The notes under the pieces are model-generated. The model made no database searches. It had not been told where the DNA came from and worked only from the letters and a program-made list of their open reading frames with translations. A stretch of 64,000 nt of DNA, from NCBI GenBank assembly GCA_013423385.1, contig BLZA01000019.1, forward strand, positions 558,001 through 622,000. The letters are read 5' to 3'. This DNA is from Naganishia liquefaciens (Eukaryota; Basidiomycota; Tremellomycetes; Filobasidiales; Filobasidiaceae). Of this stretch, positions 11,875 to 22,215 are shown piece after piece. Numbering within the stretch: position 1 is the first letter of the stretch; every line of letters begins with the position of its first letter. The translations under genes and the position numbers were made by a program.

Positions 11875-13644
11875 ATGGCCGGCTGTGAGTCCCTCGCTCG
11901 TCCCCCTCCGCTCTCCGCATCACACCGCACCGCACCGCACCGCACCGCTCCGCACCGCACCGCTAATCCCCACCACCCCAGTCAGATTCCTCGAGCTGGT
12001 GCGGCCCTTTCAGAGCATCCTGCCCGAAGTCGCAGCGCCCGACAGAAAGGTCCCCTTCAACCACAAGGTCCTCTGGACGGCCACCACGCTCTTGATCTTT
12101 CTCGTATGCTCCCAGGTCCCGCTGTACGGGATCATGTCCTCGGACTCGTCAGATCCATTGTACTGGATGCGTGCCATCCTGGCGTCCAACAGGGGTACGC
12201 TCATGGAATTGGGGATCACGCCCGTCGTCACGTCGGGCATGATTATGCAGTTGCTGGCGGGCGCACAGCTGATCGAGGTGGATTTCGGGATCAAGGATGA
12301 CAGGGCGCTGTTTAATTCCGCGCAGAAGCGTGAGCTCGAGACGCGCAGCGAGAGATCCCGGTGTGGCGCTGACCCTTGCCCTTCGCGCGCGCGTGCGCCG
12401 CAGTGTTCGCCCTCATCATCGCGTTTGGTCAAGCCATGGTCTATGTCGCAACTGGCCTGTACGGTCAGCCCAAGGACCTCGGCGCGGGCGTGTGTCTCCT
12501 GCTCGTGCTGCAACTCGTCGCCGCGGCCTCGATCGTCGTCCTGCTCGACGAACTGCTCACAAAGGGCTACGGTCTCGGCTCGGGTATCTCGCTCTTTATC
12601 GCTACCAACATTTGCGAGTCGATCGTCTGGAAGGCATTCTCGCCGACGACCGTCAACACGGGCCGCGGGCCGGAATTCGAGGGCGCCGTGATTGCGCTGT
12701 TCCATCTGCTCTTTACCTGGAACGACAAGTCGCGCGCCCTCAAAGAGGCCTTCTACCGCGATCGATTGCCCAATATCATGAACTTGCTCGCGACCGCCGC
12801 CGTCTTTGCCGCCGTCATCTACCTCCAAGGGTTCCGGATCGAGATCCCCGTCAAGAGTAACCGCGCACGCGGCGCACGCGGGTCCTACCCCGTCAAGCTG
12901 TTTTACACGTCCAACATGCCCATCATGCTCGAGTCGGCGCTGACGTCCAACGTGTTTCTCGTCTCGCAAATGCTCTTCAACCGGTTCCCGGACAACCTTT
13001 TCGTCAAGCTGCTCGGCGCGTGGGAACCGCTCGAGGGTTCGTCCCAGCTCTCGGCCGTATCCGGGCTGGCCTATTACATCTCGGCCCCACGGTCCATCAC
13101 CTCGGCGCTGACGGATCCCCTGCATACCGTCATCTACATTGCGTTCATCGTCTCGGCCTGCGCCGTCTTTTCCAAAACGTGGATCGAAGTGTCCGGATCC
13201 GGACCGCGAGAGGTCGCCAAGCAGCTCAAGGACCAAGGCATGGTTATTGCCGGCCACCGCGAGGGCAGCATGTACAAGGAGCTCAAGCGCGTCATTCCGA
13301 CGGCCGCGGCGTTTGGCGGGGCCATCTTGGGCTTGCTCAGTGTCACGGCCGACATGATGGGCGCGCTCGGCAGCGGAACGGGGATTTTGATGGCCGTCAC
13401 GATTATTTATGGATGTGAGTTTGCAGCGTGCGGGAGCGCGCGCGCGGGCGAGCGGCGTTTGGGCTGATTTTTTCTTCTTCTTTTTTTCCCTTGCGCCGAC
13501 TAGATTGGGAGATGGGCATGCGCGAGAATGTGGGCGGCGAGATTGCCGCGCTGGGCGATATGGGTAAGTCCCGCGGGCATATGTGCTCAGACAGGGCCAA
13601 AGCTGACCCGATTCGCTTGTTCGCCCTCTTTTGCAGTCATGTAA
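11875..13644 (+). CDS. SEC61: Protein translocon subunit Sec61 alpha
   Basis: Five exons (11875-11884, 11982-12329, 12404-13414, 13504-13563, 13637-13644) give 478 residues, the normal length. Sec61 alpha is the channel of the ER translocon, passing nascent chains into the ER lumen or membrane. Recognisable parts are [16 protein letters not shown] at the N terminus, the plug-proximal PLYGI, the TM2-TM3 segment [34 protein letters not shown], the basic cytosolic loop [16 protein letters not shown] used for ribosome docking, and the late YYISAPRS. Ten membrane helices are expected. The first exon holds only three codons plus one base, and the last only VM and the stop. Intron 1 carries a pentamer tract. 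Identification is firm. Confidence 0.97.
11922..11963 (+). repeat. ACCGC pentamer tract inside SEC61 intron 1
   Basis: About eight copies of a CACCG/CGCAC pentamer, one with a C-to-T change, fill the middle of the first intron, followed by a CTAAT branch-like site and a CCCCAG acceptor. Confidence 0.85.
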
Positions 13645-14043
13645 TGACCTCGCGAATGTGTCGCGAGGAGGACCGTCGCACGGGACGGATCATGGGGTCG
13701 CCAGTCGGGCCAGCCAGGATATTGTGGACTCGGGCTGTTGTAGCGTGCCTGTCCGTGTCGTGTAGAGTGGATAAACCAAAAGAAAGCATAGATGATACCA
13801 TGGCATCTATCTGCACTGATCGAAGTTGAGCCGCGCAAGTGGCCGAGGCAGAGATTCTGTGGCGTAGCCCAGTGTCGTTTGCGCGCGGAGAATCGCCGCC
13901 GCGCGCGTAAAACGATCGAACTCGTGGCCGAAGACCGAGCGGCCGACAGACAAAGGCGGGCAGAGATGATTTACCGAGTGGGCCCATTCAGCGCATCTCC
14001 ATCCCCCCCTCCCCTCCCTCGCGACTCGACAGACGGACCACGG

Positions 14044-14634
14044 ATGCGTGTCAAGATCTCCACCCATCCACCCCTGCCCCGCGCCAACGCATGGTCCTCC
14101 CTGCCCGCTGACGGACATGCTTCGCCTCCGACCATCTCGACACTCAAGGCGCACCTCGTTCGCTCCTTTCCGACCGTCCGAGCCTACAGCGCGACCGTCG
14201 ACGAGCTCGTGCTCGAGCTCGATGGCTTTGAACTGCTGGATGAGAGTGCGCTGGCCGACTTGGCGTTGACGGGTGGAGATGTGATAGAGTGAGTCGGGTT
14301 GCGCACAGCGCTGCAGCCGTTACCTTTGGGTCGTCGAGAAGAGCATGTTGACGAGGTTGGTTGGAACGTCCGGGTGTGCAGCGTGAAATTGAAACCGGGC
14401 GTCAAGCGTTCGGGCAAGAAAAGACGGACGGAAGAGGCTGGTGAGGTGTTTCCGAAGAGAAGGGTCCGCCTCTACCTCGCTGACCCCCGCACACGACCCG
14501 TGCTTTTCAGACAACACGCCCGAGCGATCCGTCAAGAAGAGCAAGCCTAGTGCCGAAACATTGAAATTCATCGAGCAACTAGTCAAGAATATCGGGAGCG
14601 CAAAGAAAAAGGCCAAGCGTGCTGCCGACAGGGT

Positions 14635-14677
<43 letters not shown>

Positions 14678-16646
14678 CAGAAGCTCGTGAATGTGCCGGC
14701 GGCAGGCAAGGAGGGCTCCACAAAGAGGTCGCGGCGGGCCGCTAAATTATCGGCAAAATCGTCGACGGTGGCTGCGATCTCGACACTCTTGCCCGCCGGG
14801 CCACCTCCTCAGCGTCCCTCCGCCAAGTCAAAGCTTACGGCGCCTTTGGTGCAGCCCTCGCCGTTGGGAGCCGCGCGGATCGACCCGTTGGACGTTACCA
14901 GCGAATCTAGTTCGGATTCCGACTCTGACTCTGACTCTGATTCCGATTCTTCGTCTGCCTCGTCGTCGAGCTCCTCTTCGAGCTCCTCTTCAAGTTCCTC
15001 GTCGTCGTCGAGCTCGTCTTCGAGCTCGTCTTCGGATTCAACATCTTCCAGTCAGTCTGTGCGTATCATCACATTGAAAGCTATGAATGCCGCCGTCGAT
15101 GCGAAATCCGCAGTCCAGAGTTCGGTAGAGCAGACGCCGACATCCAAGCCTAGCGTGCGCGCTCCGCCAGCCCAAATCCCCGTTCTTCTCAACCCAAAGT
15201 GAGTCTGTTCAAAAGGTCGATGCCCGTTAGCCAAATACCAAGCATCCTTCCAACCCTTCAGACCACCGGCGAAGCCACCCGTTCCGCCAGGTGAAGGCTC
15301 AGCCAAGACCAAGGAGAGGAATCAGCGGCGCAAGCTCCTTCGTCAAGCCGTGAGACAAACGGCCCTGCAAGAGCAACGAGCCTCGAGCACGGCCTTGCCT
15401 GCAGACTCTGATGCTTCACCTGCGCGTCTACCGCCGACGGCACCTCTGCGCACGACAGAGACGCCGACCGCGCAATCACTGCCCGTTCCAGCGGCTACGG
15501 CGAACAGGAACAAGAGCAAGGTGTACATGAAAGGCATGGAAGGCCGCACCGGCAAGAAGATTGTGTACAGTGATTTCCCAGAAGAGGCGGTGGAGGGATA
15601 TGTGGCGGACGTGTCCATGATGGCGGACAAGGAGGACGGCGCGACGTCAGTCGAGCAAACCCCACCCATCCATGAAAATTTAGGCATCGAACCCGATGCA
15701 GATAAAGCCGCACCGTTGAACCGAAAGCAGAAACGGGCCCAATCAAAGGCGACTCCCGCCAAGCCGTCCGAAACTCTAGTAACGTCCGCGCGACAGCATT
15801 CATCGACCCGACCCCGCTTCACGGCCCCGTCTGCGCTCAACTCTCTTCCTTCCAACATGTTCGTCACGAGCGTCTACTTTCCCTGGCCGCACGGCAGGAA
15901 TACCTCCAAGGCGAAGAACAAGGTCGTTGACGACGCAGTGGAGCCAGAGCCGGAAACGTCGTTTGCCGCAGACGAGGATGTCGCCGCCGCGCTCGAGGAA
16001 CAAGCTGCCGCTACATCAAGACGCGCAACACCTTCAGCGGGGAGCATCATGTCCCTGTCGACCGCGCGGGGATCTGCTGCGCAGACGGAAAGAGAAAAGA
16101 AACGCCGTGCGGCACTCTTGGGCCGGGAATACATTGCCCCGGAGGATCGCGTTGCGACCGATGCTGAACATGCGGAAGAAGACGCCGTCGAGGAGCAAAT
16201 GTACGGAAATGCGTTGAATGGCAATGACAAGCCTGCGAGTATGCAAGACATGGACCTCGCGGCGGACTGGGATCGTGCCGAGAGTGAATGGGACTCGTTA
16301 AAGGTGATAGCGGCCGACAATCTCGAGCAATTCGTCGTCGAAGGTAGCGTGCTCGCCTGGAAGGCAAGTTCCGCTTCGTTTGGCGCTATCCTCAGAATCG
16401 CGGCTGACGGCATCTTGACAGGCCCTGGAGATGGACATGGCCACGTTCACACCCGAAATCAAGGTCAAGCTGGGCCGGGTCACGGTTGTCAAACGGTCAG
16501 TGTCGGATACGCCGGATCGGCTCTATCAGATTCGAGTCTTGACCCGGCCGGATGCCGAGGATCCGGCACCAGACGAGGGAGAGGACGAGAATATGGCGGT
16601 GGACATGGCGGGAGTGACTGCTGGCGAGTATCGATTGCTTGCATGA
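14044..16646 (+). CDS. Coilin-like Cajal-body protein
   Basis: Five exons (14044-14288, 14382-14440, 14511-15198, 15262-16363, 16422-16646) give 772 residues. The N terminus matches the coilin N-terminal fold: it opens MRVKI, contains TISTLKAHLVRSF and LVLELDGFELLDES, and ends GGDVI. Then come basic nuclear-signal-like clusters (KRSGKKRR), a Gln-Glu repeat, a long serine tract (14948-15050) and an acidic middle. The C terminus (WKALEMDMATFTPEIKVKLGRV...) resembles coilin's Tudor-like end (LE...TPE...GRV). Coilin scaffolds Cajal bodies and snRNP maturation in animals and plants. Both ends fit in the right order and spacing, but sequence identity is low, so this rests on pattern recognition. 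The last intron has a GCAAGT donor. The acceptor at 14381 is chosen by phase and by the VKLKP continuation. Confidence 0.72.
14635..14682 (+). repeat. GAGCAG hexamer tract coding (Glu-Gln)n
   Basis: Seven or so GAGCAG repeats in the coilin-like gene, likely a coiled or disordered spacer. Confidence 0.9.
14948..15050 (+). repeat. Polyserine tract (TCG/TCC/AGC mixed codons)
   Basis: About thirty nearly uninterrupted Ser codons preceded by alternating Asp-Ser. Mixed codon use suggests selection for protein composition, not a young microsatellite. Serine-acidic tracts are typical of nucleolar and Cajal-body proteins and of CK2 targets. Confidence 0.9.
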
Positions 16647-16946
16647 TGCGGATGCGGGTGCGGATGCGGATGCGAGTGTTGTATTTAAAATATTACCATT
16701 GTCACCCCTGTATGCTCTCCTTGTCGGCGACTTCCGAAGGTCGCGTCCGCCGCATATGACTCACGCGATGTCTCAGCGTATTTAGAGAACGCGGGGCGAT
16801 CGCCGAGCGGGATTTATAAGCCACCATCCACTTGTCGAGCCAGATTCACCGGACAAGACAATACAGACAATACAGACAATAATACAGACAATAATAAGAT
16901 ACCCAGTATCCAGTGGCTTCCATCATCAAACGCAGCGCAGATCAGC
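16647..16946. promoter_or_regulatory. Promoter and leader of MFS transporter gene
   Basis: It contains a good TATA-like TTTATAA at 16813-16819, about 130 bp before the ATG, then a repetitive leader with ATACAGACAATA units (16859-16896). Nothing else is seen. Confidence 0.6.
16859..16896 (+). repeat. ATACAGACAATA tandem repeat in 5' leader
   Basis: Three or four imperfect copies of a 9-12 nt unit between the TATA-like element and the start codon of the MFS gene. Confidence 0.8.
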
Positions 16947-19488
16947 ATGTCGCCCGCCTCGGGGATCCAAGCCACCGAACGCGCGCCGCTGCTGCGATCC
17001 AATACCCAACGTTCGACCGCTTCCTATTACGCCGCCAACGACTCGAGCTTTACCCGTTATGCAGCAGAGACAGCCGTCAATATCGAAGAAGGCGCGGCAG
17101 ATCCCCTACACGAGAACCCCGACTATGACTCGGATGCCGAGGAGGAAGTGATAGACGCCGAGGCACCGGGAACGGGAAAGGGCCCTTGCTCGATGCGCGA
17201 GATGCGGATTCGCGGAAGGCTCAAGGTCATCATATTGTGAGAGTCAGGTGACTGGAATGGTTTCGTTGGACAGACCGACTGAAGTGGACTGTGCTTTCGT
17301 TCCGCAGAATAGGGTTATGGTGCGCTTCCTGCTGTCGTTCAAGCCGCTGGTGATAGAATCCTGACTCGATGACCAGGGCAAGCAACTTTACATTTGCCGT
17401 ACAGACTTCTGCAATACCCACTCTGGCGCCCCGGATATCCGCGAGGTAGGGCTGCTTTTTGATGCATGGCGCTCGTGCAAGACTTATCGCCTTTTTGTAG
17501 CTTTTCGCATTCCGAACTTGCCTCATACCTGGGCTCCATATTCCCGCTGTTCTCGACGGCTTTCACGCCCATTTATGGAGTCTTGCTCGACACGCTGGGA
17601 CGAAAGACGGCCATGCTGGTCGCTGGATTCCTATATGGTCAGTCTCAATCCAAGACCGAGTCGAAACGTCCCGCCTTGACATCCGTTTCTGCCACTTCGT
17701 TCAGGCTTGGGGACTATCGCATGCAGCCTGTCGCCATCCATGGGCTGGCTCATCGCCGCTCGAGCCGTGGCGGGTGCTGGAGGTGCCGGTCTGCTCACGG
17801 TATCCTCCGTGATCACCACGGACCTGACGAGTCTGCGATCCAGAGGTCATTATCAAGGTGAATTTGCTGTAAACCATTTCCCCAGGAGCATGCCTGATCA
17901 TTTGGTTCTCTTTTGTAGGCTTGATGATGATAGTGTTTGGCACGGGTGCATCTGTGGGCGGGCCTGTATCTGGCTGGATAGCCGATGTCGCCAATTGGCG
18001 ATGGTCATTCATGTTTCAGGCAAGTCTGTTTATTCGCAGCGGGCCATAGATGCTGACGGCCTGCTGTCCGCAGATCCCTTTTCTTCTGCTCTCCATGATC
18101 ATCATATGCATATACCTGCCGTCGTCGCCGCCGCACTCCCACATCGGTTCCACTGCACCTCGTCGGCCGACTTTGCAACAAGCTCTGGCAGATTTCGATT
18201 TCCTCGGAACCGCGACTCTTTTGGTTGCCATATCCTCCCTCCTCCTCGGACTGTCAAATCATACCGCATTCCTGTACGAATGGCGAGACACCCGCGTCTG
18301 GGCGCTGCTCCTCATATCCCTGATCACCACGGCCGTCTTCTTGCTGGTCGAGTGGAAAGTCGCGGTAAACCCGGTGGTCCCTTTGCAACTGTTCAAAGGC
18401 TGGCGCATGTCTAGCATCTACGCGAGCAACTTCATGCTGAGTGTTGCTGCCCAGTCCTTCGTGAGTAGTGTACACCGTCTTGAATATAGAACAATTGACG
18501 AATATCATCACCTTGTAGCTGTACCAAATGTACGCTCCATGACAGAAGGGCGGCTCGATGCCGTAGCTGACCCTCTGAGTCCAGTCCAGTCTTTTTCACC
18601 GTCATTTTGAGTACCACATCAGCCGTCGCCGGAGCACACCTGTTGCCCAACAGCATCGGTCTAGCCGTTGGCTCTTTCTTTGCCGGACAGTAAGCATATC
18701 AAGACGCCTATTCCTCACGAAATTCATCATGCTCGCATGCAAGGTTGATCAAACGCACGGGCCGGTATGCTCTGCTTTCCATTATTGGCCTGGCCATGCC
18801 CATCATCAGTATATTTTTGGCATCGTTTTGGAATGAAGAAACGGCCGAATGGAAGTTTGCAGCAGAAGTTTTGCCAGCTGGACTGGGTTATTCAATTTTC
18901 TTGTGTTGCAGTCTGGGTAAGCCTTGGATGGACGGTTCAGCGCAGTCTCATGCGTCTCATCCTCTTGGTTCGATAGTCGCGCTCATTGCCGAAGTCGATA
19001 AAGGCATGATGCCAAAGGCAACGTCGGTCTTATATACCGTCCGATCGCTAGGTAACACTGTCGGAATAGCATTGAGTGCATCTATACAACAGGGTGAGTA
19101 CTGCGCAGGCTGCTCCAGTCAGTCTCTAATCGGAGTCCCCATAGCGGTCCTCGTGCGAGATCTGCGCGAGGTGCTGAAAGATCGGACGGATCGTGAACAG
19201 GTATGTTTGGCAATTGCATTCGTGGTAAGCGCGCTCACCATCTTCTATCAGATCATAATATCGATACTTCATTCAAAGACCGCTATAGGAAGATACCTCA
19301 CAAGATCAGAGCAAGTGGCCGCAGAGGCCGCCTACGGGCACAGTCTCTCTTTGACGTTTGTTGCCGCTAGTGTTTTCGCTCTGGTAACCTTGATTGCGTC
19401 TTTACCCACGAGGGAACGGAATCTGGGTGAACAAAAGATCTCCAAAAGGAGCAAGGATAGCGATGACCCGCATGAGCGCTCAATGTAA
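16947..19488 (+). CDS. 14-TM MFS transporter, vacuolar Fnx1/Vba type
   Basis: Thirteen exons (16947-17236, 17308-17319, 17377-17445, 17501-17637, 17705-17857, 17919-18019, 18074-18460, 18519-18529, 18585-18689, 18744-18916, 18977-19093, 19145-19200, 19252-19488) give 615 residues. The ~95-residue cytosolic N tail has an acidic dileucine ERAPLL and an acidic patch, as in vacuole-sorted Vba/Fnx proteins. Membrane motifs: NFTFAVQTSAIPT in TM1, DTLGRK (MFS motif A), ARAVAGAGGAGLLTVSS (antiporter motif C region), YQIPVFFTV and GLGYSIF later. The family moves basic amino acids into vacuoles or expels drugs; which applies here is unknown. Exons of 12 and 11 nt are needed to keep the frame, and one intron has a GCAAGT donor (18020). 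The 51-nt intron at 19201-19251 has no stop and could be retained. Confidence 0.88.
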
Positions 19489-19536
19489 CACGTACTACCG
19501 CTATAATAGGCTACATGGCTGATCCGGCAACTACAA

Positions 19537-20976
19537 TCATGTTGCAGAATTGTCCGTGTTTTGCTGCTGCTCCAGTCTCGCACGCTTACGTGCCTCATAC
19601 TTTTCCCTTGCCGCTTTCCTCTTGGCCTCTACCTCCTCCGCGTTGGCTCCACCGGTACTTCTTATCCTTGCCTTCTCCTCCTCTTCAGCCTCCTTGCGAG
19701 CCTTCTCCCGAGCGGTCTTTTCCTGCTCCGATTGCATTTGCTCCTCCAGCCGACGGCGTTCACGCTCCATCCGTTCACGGTGACTTGCAGCTTCGCCGAC
19801 AGCTCGAGACTTGTAAGGTTGCCCCGGCTCGATCTTTCTGGATGCTGCAGTCGGCAGCGGTGCGATGGGTTTCTTAGTAATGTTAAGACCAGCTTTTAAA
19901 AGAACTCGCTTATCGACTACGGCTCCCTCGTCGTTGATCTCGAGTTTCTCGTTTCCTGTTGTTATTCCAGCTTCGAGACGCTCAACGACCGGTCCCGATG
20001 TCGATGTCGCCCTTGCCGCCGCCTCCTCCATCGCTTGCCTTGCCATTTCCCTTTTCAGGAAGGGATCCTCTTCTGCTTCAGGCTCATACTGTAGCTGCTG
20101 TGTTGGTGGCCTTATTGCCAGAGATGGACCTTGCGGTTGCGAAGCCGCGGCTGATGCGGCTGCCATTGCTGCTGCGTGACGTTCCTCGTCCTTGTTCAGC
20201 ATTGACGCGTAGAATGCGGTCATTCCAGGTCCCTTTTTCGACTTGCGTTCCTCCTCTACACGGTGGAATCAATCAGTATCGTCGCCGGCCGAGCATGCAG
20301 AACTCACCTTCCCGCTTCTTCTCCTCGGCCTCGGCCTGCCGCACCTCTTCCATCTGCTTCTTGTACGCTGAAGTCATAAACTTTTCCTTGTCGGCAAATT
20401 CATCTCCCTCCTTGTCCCTCTCATGCTGTAACATCTTTTCCTCTGCCCGTAAACGATCCAGCCGACGTGTCTCTGCGGACTTTAAGAATGCTCCGATATA
20501 TTTGGGCTGCTCAATTTGGGCAAGCGATCAGTCCAGCGTCCCCGGTTGAGATGTCGCCGACCACTCACATCTCGCTTTCCGGCCTCCGACTCCTTTGCCT
20601 CTTTCACCTTTTCTTTTGCGTTCTGCATGCCATCCCACACCTCGTCATACTCATAGACAGTCTGATCCAGCCTCAAGGCTTCCTCCTGTAGCTTTCTCTG
20701 CGCTCGAGACATGCTCGCATTCTGCTTGATAATGCCATCAACTGCCTTGCCTGCGCCAGTCCCAACTTTCGCTGCGGTCGTTATCGCTCTCGAGGATGAA
20801 GTTTCCTCGTCGTCATCGTCACCGCCGAACGGGTTCGAAGACAGAGGGTTGCCGGCGGGTGCCTTGCCCTTGTTGGCTGTGTTGGATTTGACGGGTATGG
20901 CGAACGCATTTTTGACAGGAGGTCCGGTTGCCTTTGGCTTTCCTAGCGAGATGGATAGCTTGTTTGGTGCAGACAT
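19537..20976 (-). CDS. NSRP1/CCDC55-family nuclear speckle splicing protein
   Basis: Three exons on the minus strand (20976-20569, 20506-20308, 20255-19537) give 441 residues. The central part matches the NSRP1 N-terminal domain (PF09745): a YEYDEVWDGMQ segment, then KYIGAFLKSAETRR, and GDEFADKEKFMTSAYK. Human NSRP1 sits in nuclear speckles and affects splice-site choice; the fungal role is inferred to be similar. The first ~100 residues are disordered with an acidic DDDDEE run, and the C-terminal half is a long charged coiled coil rich in Glu, Arg and Ala ending in Arg/Lys/Gln clusters. The stop lies about 50 bp from the end of the MFS gene, so the two are tail-to-tail. A possible 5'-leader intron ends just before the ATG. 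Confidence 0.88.
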
Positions 20977-22215
20977 GGCTAAGGTGTTCGCTGTCAGCCG
21001 GCGCGAGTCTCCACAGGCAGGAGGAGGATGGCTTCGGTGCGGCGGTTGACGATCGCCTTTTCACGGGTCCCGAGCCTGGAACCGTGGATGTGCAGCTGGT
21101 TGTGCTTGGATCTTCGTGTTTCTCGATCACCCTCGGGCAATCGACCCCATGGTTGATCTTCATAGGCAGCTTTGTCGAGCGGTTACGGTTGACATGCAGA
21201 GCAATGCACATCCATGAGCTCGTCCGTGATAGCTATAACATTCGCTGACACAACTCCTCGTTCCGAGACGAGTCGATCAGCGTCTGGTCGCCGTGCTCAA
21301 AGCTCAAGTATTTGTCGAACACATCTGCCCCTCAATTTCAGCTCAAGATATCTCAGAAGCGGACCAGGCAGAGCGTGAATGCGAAGTAATAAAGATAAAC
21401 ATGTTATAAAATACAATGTGCAATGTGCCCTGGTTTAAATGGACCATGATCACCGTAGCAAGCGGCCAAGATCACGGTGAGTAGACAGGCGGAACATCCC
21501 TGGATAGGAGTCCGTTGGTCCTTCTTGGTGAAAGCTAGAAATAGCAAAATAGGCGTATGCAAATTCATCTACTCGAAAGGGTGTGAACCGATTCTTTCGA
21601 ATGCGCCGTTTGCAGAGTGTCAAGCACCGGGGGTAGATGGAAAACAGGAAAGGCAGAGATGGAAATCAAGAAATTCGACAAACCATGCAAGCCGGAAGCC
21701 GATGTACCGGACGGAAGAGCGTGTTGAACTTGAGTCAGGACACCAAAGCCTCCAGCTGGTTGTCGAGTATGTCGGTGCTGCAGTGAGCTGTCCATCGCCT
21801 GTGAAGTACAAAGATCGTGAAAGTGCCCCAATGGACGGCAACGATGTAGCAAAGAACGAAGGAAACGCCAAAGCAGGAGTGACCCCGCAAAAGCTAATCG
21901 GTCTATCGCTTCTCGAGCCGATGACATGCAGGAACCAGCACCGAAGCACAAGTTGCAGCATGCCATGAGGTGATATGAAGCTCGGTTGCTGTTGGAAGTG
22001 CAGCGATCGATTCTTCACCTCGTCAAGAAGCGGGAAAGGTGAAAAGGGTGCGGTATGTGGATCAAGGATGAAGAGGGCGTTGCAATGTGGAGTTCCAGTG
22101 TATATCATGGATTGGCATGAAGTGCTTATGCGATACAATCTATTTTGACAAATTAGCTTGACAATAAAGGAAACGGGTAGATGGGCTTACTTTACTATAA
22201 TCACTCCTTCCGCAT
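20977..22215. other. 1.2-kb stretch without a confident gene
   Basis: Frames of 163 (plus, 21477-21968) and ~170 codons (minus, near 21620-22138) overlap each other and resemble nothing. No tRNA or spliceosomal RNA motif was seen. The part near 20980-21250 is probably the leader of the NSRP1-like gene. The part from ~21350 is AT-richer and holds the 3' end region of RPT3. Confidence 0.5.

Noticed and set aside
11366-12691. 441-codon plus-strand frame spanning the SEC61 promoter and first exons
   Set aside because: It is out of frame with SEC61, crosses its introns and contains simple-repeat peptides from the pentamer tract.
12010-13257. 415-codon open frame on the minus strand
   Set aside because: It lies wholly antisense to SEC61, whose identity is certain. 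It arises from strong third-position G/C bias and has no homologous pattern.
21620-22138. 172-codon minus frame, overlapping a 163-codon plus frame
   Set aside because: They overlap on opposite strands, neither resembles a protein, and neither has splice or leader context.
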